From a gamma proteobacterium endosymbiont of Lamellibrachia anaximandri (lineage in GTDB: Bacteria > Pseudomonadota > Gammaproteobacteria > Chromatiales > Chromatiaceae), in NCBI GenBank assembly GCA_016756855.1, contig JAESPD010000018.1:1-60447 (forward strand): DNA of 60,447 nucleotides, read 5' to 3'. How positions within the stretch are numbered: position 1 is the first letter of the stretch; every line of letters starts with the position of its first letter. Below are positions 54,763 through 60,447 of the stretch, in pieces. The notes below the pieces were generated by a model. That model was not told the origin of the DNA. It was given only the letters and a program-made list of their open reading frames with translations, and did not search any database. The position numbers and the translations under genes are program-made.

Positions 54763-56967
54763 TTAAAACTTGCGCATTTCCATGCTCAACCTGGCCGCAG
54801 CCTGCTGATCGGCAATGCGCTCGATGCGTATCGCCGACTGTTTGTAAGCAGGCTGACGCGAGTGCGGATCCAACAAACCCAGGGTCAGACGATTAGCACA
54901 GTCGTGAAAATGAAACGGCAGGAAAACCATGTTCTTCGCCACCCGCTGGGTAGGCTGGGCCATCACCACCGCATCGGAGCGGCGTGATATCAGGCGTACA
55001 TACTCGCCACGTTGTATGCCCAACTCGGCACACAGATCCGGACTGATCTCGATGAACGGGATCGGGCTGTACTTGTTGTTGTTGCCGATCTTGCCGGTCT
55101 TGGTGCGACCGTGCCAATGTTCGATCAGACGCCCGGTATTGAGCCAGATGGGGAACTTCTCATCCGGCACCTCGTTGTTGTCGATAAAGGGCAGCGGGAT
55201 CAGCTTGGCCTTGCCGTCTGCATAACGGAATGTCGTCTCTTCGGTATAGAGGCGCTTGCCACCTTTGGGCGGTGCCTCGCCTTTGTCCACCTGTTCCTGG
55301 GTGTAGGGCCACTGGATACCACGGTTTTTTTCGATCAGCTCGTGATTCATGCCGGAGATGTCTGACAAACGACCTTTGGACAGCCTGCCCATCTCCAGAA
55401 AAATGTCGGGAGCATGTTCCGGAAAATCTACCTTGCCGTCGCGATTAAAGCGTTCGGCCATGCGGTTGAAGATCCACAGATCGGGCTTGGCCTGGCCTGG
55501 AGGGCGACTGATGGGGTTTATCAGATTGATCCGCCGCTCCGTATTCGTCATCACGCCCTCCTTCTCCGCCCAAGTACCGGCGGGCAGGTAGACATGGGCG
55601 TACTGGGCACTCTCTGAATCCTCATAACAGTCCTGCACCACGCAGAACTCCAGCTTCTCCATCGCCTTGCGAACACGCGAACTGTTGGGCAGGGAGGTCA
55701 GCGGATTGGTGGCGATCAGCCATAGTCCTTTGATCTGGCCTGACTCGATGGCGTGATAGATATCTGTCTGGAACATGCCGCGCTTTTTGGGAAAGAACTC
55801 GGGATCGACGTTCCAGGCACTGGCGATCTCTTCGCGATCTTCCGGGTTCTCCAGATAACGGTAGTTAGGCAGACCAGAGCAAGAGGACCACTCGCGGGTT
55901 CCCATGGCGTTACATTGGCCGGTAATCGAAAGGCTTGTGCCGCCGGGCTTGCCGATGTTGCCGGTGAGCAGTGCCAGATTGTTGATACCCACCACGCCGT
56001 CAGAGCCATGGGTCGACTGGTTGATGCCCATGGTCCAGATCTGCATGGCGGCGCCTGCATCTGCAAACAGACGCGCCACATGGCGGATGGTGTCTTCATC
56101 TATGCCGCAGATCTTTGATGCAGTCACCGGATCGTAATTGGCGACTTCGGCCCGCAGTTCATCGATGCCGTTGGTATTGGCCGCAATGTAGGACGCATCT
56201 TCCAGACCCTCGTCGAGGATCACATGCATCAGGGCGTTCTGCAGCACCACGTCCGTTCCCGGGGTGATGGGCAGATGCATGTGGGCGTTCTGCGCCAGCA
56301 TGGTGACACGCGGGTCGACCACGATCAGTGGGAAGCCTCTTTTCTCCTGCGCCTCTTTCATGCGCCAGTAGATAATCGGGTGTTGCTCCGGCAGGTTGGA
56401 TCCCCAGGCGATCAGACAATCGGTATGCTCAAAGTCTTCATAACAACCCGGTGGGCCGTCAGAACCGAAAGAGCGCTTGTAACCAGAGACCGCAGAGGCC
56501 ATGCACAGCGTGGTATTGCCGTCGTAGTTATTGGTGCCGATCAAGCCACGGGTCAGCTTGCCGAGTGTGTAAAACTCCTCGGTAAGCATCTGCCCGGTGG
56601 AGATGATGGCGAAAGCGTCACGACCGTACTTCTCCTGGATACGCCGGATCTCGGCGTGGGTCTTATCCAGAGCCGTGTCCCACTCTGTGGACTCCCACGG
56701 CTGATGCCATTGCACTCGAATCTTGGGTTTCAGACCACGCCCTGCGGAGTCGAACAGTTCATGCTCGAAGATCCCCTTCAGACAGAGCTTGCCACGATTG
56801 ACATCAGCCTCGGCCACGCCACGGGACGCCACTGCCCTACCCTCGTCATTCAGCCCCACTTCGATGGAACAGCCGGTAGAGCAGTAGCCACAAGCAGCAT
56901 ACTTCCACTCAACCACGCCCTTATCGGCAATCTTGATGGGGTTCTTTTTAGAGCGTCCGAATAACAT
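54763..56967 (-). CDS. nasA: Assimilatory nitrate reductase catalytic subunit
   Basis: This 734-residue molybdopterin oxidoreductase reduces nitrate to nitrite in the cytoplasm. The N-terminal [4Fe-4S] site is C-G-Y-C-S-T-G-C with a later Cys in L-C-L-K-G. The Mo-bis-MGD domains include C-M-A-S-A-V, in which Cys is a likely Mo ligand, and G-I-N-Q-S-T-H-G-S-D. The C-terminal [2Fe-2S] BFD domain of Klebsiella-type NasA is absent. There is no Tat signal. It lies downstream of nirBD and upstream of a membrane electron-transfer subunit. Confidence 0.9.
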   Translation of the reverse strand: MLFGRSKKNPIKIADKGVVEWKYAACGYCSTGCSIEVGLNDEGRAVASRGVAEADVNRGKLCLKGIFEHELFDSAGRGLKPKIRVQWHQPWESTEWDTALDKTHAEIRRIQEKYGRDAFAIISTGQMLTEEFYTLGKLTRGLIGTNNYDGNTTLCMASAVSGYKRSFGSDGPPGCYEDFEHTDCLIAWGSNLPEQHPIIYWRMKEAQEKRGFPLIVVDPRVTMLAQNAHMHLPITPGTDVVLQNALMHVILDEGLEDASYIAANTNGIDELRAEVANYDPVTASKICGIDEDTIRHVARLFADAGAAMQIWTMGINQSTHGSDGVVGINNLALLTGNIGKPGGTSLSITGQCNAMGTREWSSCSGLPNYRYLENPEDREEIASAWNVDPEFFPKKRGMFQTDIYHAIESGQIKGLWLIATNPLTSLPNSSRVRKAMEKLEFCVVQDCYEDSESAQYAHVYLPAGTWAEKEGVMTNTERRINLINPISRPPGQAKPDLWIFNRMAERFNRDGKVDFPEHAPDIFLEMGRLSKGRLSDISGMNHELIEKNRGIQWPYTQEQVDKGEAPPKGGKRLYTEETTFRYADGKAKLIPLPFIDNNEVPDEKFPIWLNTGRLIEHWHGRTKTGKIGNNNKYSPIPFIEISPDLCAELGIQRGEYVRLISRRSDAVVMAQPTQRVAKNMVFLPFHFHDCANRLTLGLLDPHSRQPAYKQSAIRIERIADQQAAARLSMEMRKF

Positions 56968-57010
56968 GGAGCCTCTCTCAGTCGATTGATATCTGATTCG
57001 TGCAATTGTT

Positions 57011-57069
57011 GTAGGAGCGGCGCCTCGTCGCGATCAGATGGTGAGTATCGCGACGAGGCGCACTCCTAC
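57011..57069. repeat. REP-like palindrome between nirD and nasA
   Basis: GTAGGAGCGGCGCCTCGTCG...CGACGAGGCGCACTCCTAC forms a nearly perfect 23-bp stem with a 12-nt loop. This is typical of bacterial intergenic REP elements and may cap transcripts between cistrons. Confidence 0.8.
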
Positions 57070-57090
57070 GCTTTATAAGGTAGCCAGAGG

Positions 57091-57420
57091 TTAAGCCACT
57101 GCTTCTACCGGTTTCAGTTGCAGGTAGACCCGACCATCCTCCACCCGCGCCGGGAAGACATTGGCACAGCCCTCATCCGGTCCCATCGCTTCACCACTGT
57201 TCAGGTCAATCTTCCAGTTATGCAGAGGGCAGGTGACGGAGCTGCCGTGCATGATGCCTTGTGACAAGGGGCCGTTCTTGTGCGGACAGGCATCCCGGAT
57301 GGCGTAGACCGTATCATCGGAACCCCGAAATAGTGCGATATCCATCTCCCGGGTCTTGATCACTCGGGAGCCGAGAACCGGAATCTGCGTCAGCTCTACC
57401 ACTTCAATCCACTCACTCAT
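57091..57420 (-). CDS. nirD: Nitrite reductase small subunit NirD
   Basis: This 109-residue Rieske-type protein partners NirB in reducing nitrite to ammonia. The start M-S-E-W-I-E-V-V is chosen over a frame five codons longer. C-P-H (near residue 45) and C-P-L-H-N-W (near 64) supply a complete set of Rieske Cys/His ligands, unlike E. coli NirD where they are lost. Its start is 11 nt from the nirB stop. Confidence 0.94.
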   Translation of the reverse strand: MSEWIEVVELTQIPVLGSRVIKTREMDIALFRGSDDTVYAIRDACPHKNGPLSQGIMHGSSVTCPLHNWKIDLNSGEAMGPDEGCANVFPARVEDGRVYLQLKPVEAVA

Positions 57421-57431
57421 TGTCTTACTCC

Positions 57432-59921
57432 TCACACTGCCAGTTCGATAGGGGTGAATTCATTCGCTTGCGCACCGTCAGCCCGCGCTTTCCATGGGTC
57501 GATCTGGGCGTACTGCTGACCTATTTTGAAGCGCTCATTAAGCGCCTTGCGTCCGGCCTCATCATCGAGGATGCACTGCTTGATATGGCTCAGCCCCACG
57601 CGCTCGACCCAAGGGGCGGTACGCTCCAGGTAGTGGGCCTCTTCACGATAGAGTTGGGTAAAGGCACCGCAATATTCCAGCACCTCTTCTTCAGTCTCTA
57701 CCCTGCAGAGCAGGTCGGTAACGCGCACCTTGATACCCCCGTTACCGCCGATATGTAATTCATAACCCGAGTCGACACAGACCACGCCGAAGTCCTTGAT
57801 GGTCGCCTCGGCGCAGTTACGCGGACAACCGGAGACCGCCAGCTTGAACTTGTGCGGCATCCAGGAGCCCCAGGTAAGTTCCTCGAGTTTCACCCCCAGA
57901 CCGGTTGAGTTCTGGGTGCCGAAGCGGCACCAGGTCTTGCCGGCACAGGTCTTCACTGTACGCATCGCTTTGCCGTATGCGTGGCCGGAGACAAAACCTG
58001 CAGCAGAGAGATCCTTCCACATCGCCGGCAGGTCTTCTTTCTTGATGCCGAATAGGTCAATACGCTGACCGCCGGTGACCTTCATCTCCGGCACGTCGAA
58101 CTTGTCGCAAACATCGGCGATGGCGCGAAGATCCTTGGGTGTGCAGAGTCCACCAAACATACGTGGCACCACCGAGTAGGTACCATCCTTCTGGATGTTG
58201 CCGTGGGCACGCTCATTGATGAAGCGCGACTGGGCATCGTCTTGGTACTCCTCCGGCCAACGCGCCAGCAGATAATAATTCAATGCGGGGCGGCAACTGG
58301 CGCAGCCATCCGGGGTCTTCCAGTTGAGGTAGTCGAACAACTGCCGCATCGATTTGAGTTCTTCTTTGTTTATCGCCTCGATCACTTCATCATGGCTGCG
58401 CTCGGTGCAACTGCACATAGGCTTTTTGCTCGGCGCGGCGGAGTAGCCTTCGCCCACTGTACTGGCCAGGATCGACTCCACCAGACCGGTACAGGAGCCG
58501 CAGGATGCAGATGCCTTGGTGTGGATCCGCACATCTTCGAGTGTAAAAAGTCCCTTGGTGGTTATGGCATTGACGATATCGCCCTTGCAGACACCGTTAC
58601 AGCCGCAGATCTCGGCATCGTCTGAGAGATTGGCAACCCGTGCCTCGTCACCGTGACCGGCATCACCAAGGTCGTGCTGACCAAAGAGAATCGTGCTGCG
58701 GAAACCGGAGATGTCGGTACCCTCACGCAGCAGCTGGAAATACCAGGTGCCGTCCATGGTATCGCCGTACATCACCGCACCCTTGATTTGGTTATCGCGG
58801 ATCACCAGCTTTTTATAGACACCCTGCGCCGGATCCTGCATCACCAGGGTCTCGTCGCCCTCCTCCTCGTTGAACTCACCGGCGGAGAAGAGATCGATGC
58901 CGGTCACCTTCAGCCTGGTTGAGGTGACTGAACCTTCGTAGCGGCCATAACCGAGATGAGCCAGGTGGTTGGCACAGACCTTGGCCTGTTCAAAGAGAGG
59001 CGCCACCAGACCGTAACAGTTGCCCCGATGCTGTACGCACTCGCCCACAGCATAGATCTTTGGGTCGAAGGTCTGCATGGTATCGTTGACCACGATGCCG
59101 CGTTCGCAGTGGATGCCCGCCTGTTGCGCCAGGGCGAAACTGGGGCGAATGCCTACGGCCATCACCACCAGGTCAGCATCGATATTGGAGCCGGCCGCTC
59201 CCGGCGTCCTGTCTCCCGCGACACTTGCACATCCCTGTACGGCGTCGGCTAACTTCACACCGGTGACCCGCTCCTCTCCCAGGATTTCAATGGTCTGCGC
59301 CTCCATCAGAAAGTTCATACCTTTCTGCTCAAGGGATGCCTTCAGCAGGTTGGCCGCCGGTTTGTCGAGCTGGCGTTCCATGAGGATGTCCATCAGATGC
59401 ACTACTGTGACATCCATGCCGTTCTTCATCAGGCCGTTGGCTGCTTCCAGGCCGAGCAGACCACCGCCGATCACCACCGCCTTCTTATAGTTTGTGGCGG
59501 TCTCCAGCATGGTCTCTACGTCCTTGATATCGCGGAAACCGATAACGCCATCCAGATCGGCGCCGGGCACGGGAATAATGAAAGGAGTGGAGCCTGTGGC
59601 GATCAACAGTCGGTCATAAGCCACCGACTTGCCGACTGCGCTCCTGACCTGACGTCCAACCCGGTCGATCTCCACCACCGGGTCTCCGGTGTGCAGGGTA
59701 ATACCGTTCTCCGCGTACCACTCATGGCTGTTAAGAATAATGTCGTCGATGGTCTTTTCGCCAGCCAATACCGGCGAGAGCATGATGCGATTGTAGTTGG
59801 GATGGGGTTCGTCCCCGAAAACGGTGATTTCGTATTTGTCCGCCTCTTCGAGCTTGAACAGCTCTTCCAGGGTGCGGATACCGGCCATGCCGTTACCGAT
59901 TAGTACCAACTTCTCTTTCAT
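57432..59921 (-). CDS. nirB: NAD(P)H nitrite reductase large subunit NirB
   Basis: This 829-residue cytoplasmic enzyme reduces nitrite to ammonia with six electrons. Domains in order: FAD/NAD binding (G-N-G-M-A-G-I-R-T-L from residue 8), a second dinucleotide loop (V-I-G-G-G-L-L-G-L-E-A-A), a BFD-like [2Fe-2S] site (C-G-C-N-G-V-C...C-G-S-C), then sulfite/nitrite reductase repeats with sirohaem/[4Fe-4S] ligands in C-A-G-K-T-W-C and C-P-R-N-C. It is first in the operon and has a sigma-54 promoter upstream. Confidence 0.97.
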   Translation of the reverse strand: MKEKLVLIGNGMAGIRTLEELFKLEEADKYEITVFGDEPHPNYNRIMLSPVLAGEKTIDDIILNSHEWYAENGITLHTGDPVVEIDRVGRQVRSAVGKSVAYDRLLIATGSTPFIIPVPGADLDGVIGFRDIKDVETMLETATNYKKAVVIGGGLLGLEAANGLMKNGMDVTVVHLMDILMERQLDKPAANLLKASLEQKGMNFLMEAQTIEILGEERVTGVKLADAVQGCASVAGDRTPGAAGSNIDADLVVMAVGIRPSFALAQQAGIHCERGIVVNDTMQTFDPKIYAVGECVQHRGNCYGLVAPLFEQAKVCANHLAHLGYGRYEGSVTSTRLKVTGIDLFSAGEFNEEEGDETLVMQDPAQGVYKKLVIRDNQIKGAVMYGDTMDGTWYFQLLREGTDISGFRSTILFGQHDLGDAGHGDEARVANLSDDAEICGCNGVCKGDIVNAITTKGLFTLEDVRIHTKASASCGSCTGLVESILASTVGEGYSAAPSKKPMCSCTERSHDEVIEAINKEELKSMRQLFDYLNWKTPDGCASCRPALNYYLLARWPEEYQDDAQSRFINERAHGNIQKDGTYSVVPRMFGGLCTPKDLRAIADVCDKFDVPEMKVTGGQRIDLFGIKKEDLPAMWKDLSAAGFVSGHAYGKAMRTVKTCAGKTWCRFGTQNSTGLGVKLEELTWGSWMPHKFKLAVSGCPRNCAEATIKDFGVVCVDSGYELHIGGNGGIKVRVTDLLCRVETEEEVLEYCGAFTQLYREEAHYLERTAPWVERVGLSHIKQCILDDEAGRKALNERFKIGQQYAQIDPWKARADGAQANEFTPIELAV

Positions 59922-59980
59922 GGTTACCCTCTACATCTGATCCTGCAGCGGAGTTACGCCGCTCTGTTTCGGATCCTTAA

Positions 59981-59996
59981 TGCAAAGGCTATGCCA
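59981..59996 (-). promoter_or_regulatory. Sigma-54 promoter of the nirB-nirD-nasA operon
   Basis: On the minus strand TGGCATAGCCTTTGCA matches the -24/-12 consensus TGGCAYR-N4-TTGCW exactly, with GG and GC ten bases apart. It lies 60 nt upstream of the nirB start, implying nitrogen control through RpoN and an enhancer-binding protein such as NtrC. Confidence 0.88.
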
Positions 59997-60029
59997 ACAA
60001 TGAAAAATATTGGGCTATCCCTTTGTTTA

Positions 60030-60050
60030 TGCGTAATCCTTATTTACGCA
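60030..60050. promoter_or_regulatory. Perfect inverted repeat upstream of the sigma-54 promoter
   Basis: TGCGTAA-TCCTTAT-TTACGCA is a 7-bp perfect inverted repeat with a 7-bp spacer, about 34 nt upstream of the -24 element. It is a candidate binding site for a regulator of nitrate assimilation. A TGCACC half-site on the minus strand (60097-60102) resembles half of an NtrC enhancer. Confidence 0.5.
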
Positions 60051-60140
60051 AAGTCGACGAACCGAACGCTATAGCACACAGCTACGCTCTATTTTGGTGC
60101 ATCCATCCACTCATTCGCCCCTCAATAAACCCTACTCTAC

Positions 60141-60386
60141 TTATGGGCGGTATCTCCTGCCCATCTGTCTCCCTAACAGTGCTCTGAGAACCTGTTGGGC
60201 CAATTGATACACGCTCGGGAAACCGAGAACTTCAGACTGCTCCAAAATCGAACGAAGCTGGCCCTGCCACGCACCGCCATTGAGCCATTTCATGATGTCT
60301 GAATGGATTGATATACAAAATTCGTAACTACTCACCCCCCCACCATCCAGATTAACAAACTTGCACCAATAGAAGCTTGACAACAT
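60141..60386 (-). CDS. Possible small protein, unknown
   Basis: An 81-codon frame upstream of the nirB promoter, read on the same strand. It has no good ribosome binding site and no recognised motif; its middle (W-Q-G-Q-L-R-S-I-L-E-Q-S-E-V-L) could be a helix. The start codon is also not preceded by a clear promoter. It may not be real. Confidence 0.3.
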   Translation of the reverse strand: MLSSFYWCKFVNLDGGGVSSYEFCISIHSDIMKWLNGGAWQGQLRSILEQSEVLGFPSVYQLAQQVLRALLGRQMGRRYRP

Positions 60387-60447
60387 AGCTTGCTGATTCT
60401 ATGCTGTTGATCCAATGCGATGCAAAGGATCAAAGCTCATGAGCAGC

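Overview
The window looks like the chromosome of a free-living or symbiotic gammaproteobacterium. The block pncC-recA-recX-alaS-lysC-csrA-tRNA-Ser-tRNA-Arg has typical gammaproteobacterial order. recA carries an E. coli-type LexA box, and mutS, yajQ, xerD, dsbC, hemF, ybiT and ycgN are all gammaproteobacterial in type. Gene content resembles the sulfur-oxidising Chromatiales/Sedimenticola/Thiodiazotropha group, but that placement is inference; no 16S or sulfur-oxidation gene is present.

Region by region: (1) 1-6700 is accessory DNA, the end of a genomic island abutting the 3' end of tRNA-Arg. It holds the start of an IS1595-type transposase, a DUF1778/GNAT toxin-antitoxin pair, a phage-type repressor, two FlhD/FlhC-family activator pairs around a response regulator with a degenerate HD-GYP domain, an excisionase-like protein and a frameshifted tyrosine integrase. 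FlhDC-like pairs are known as master activators of SXT-type ICEs (SetCD), so these are better read as mobile-element regulators than flagellar ones. (2) 6703-14640 is the conserved core block named above. (3) 14757-20123 has a methyltransferase, a sulfotransferase-like protein, a cupin, mutS, dodecin and a small membrane protein.

(4) 20488-35017 is the most unusual part. A likely operon on the minus strand runs: Hsp70 ATPase domain fused to a long right-handed beta-helix; two paralogous papain-like (C39-like) proteins, one with intact catalytic residues and one with Cys and His replaced by Gly; a protein of unknown family; and two overlapping dynamin-like GTPases. A 1,214-residue secreted coiled-coil/TPR-like protein follows after a gap. 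I know of no described system with this composition.

(5) 35305-44055 is mostly housekeeping (DUF3549, ycgN, ogt, xerD, yajQ, dsbC, hemF, DUF2461) plus a PP2C/FHA signalling pair. A DnaA-box cluster lies in a long AT-rich gap at 36831-37366. (6) 44333-52563 has ybiT and a complete type I Wadjet anti-plasmid system (jetABCD), bracketed by inverted copies of a ~95-bp dispersed repeat. (7) 52809-59921 is a nitrate assimilation operon, nirB-nirD-nasA plus a fused 4x[4Fe-4S]/DmsC-type membrane subunit, preceded by a convincing sigma-54 promoter.

Start sites were chosen by reading frame, ribosome binding sites and family length. Functions rest on motif recognition only; no database search was possible.
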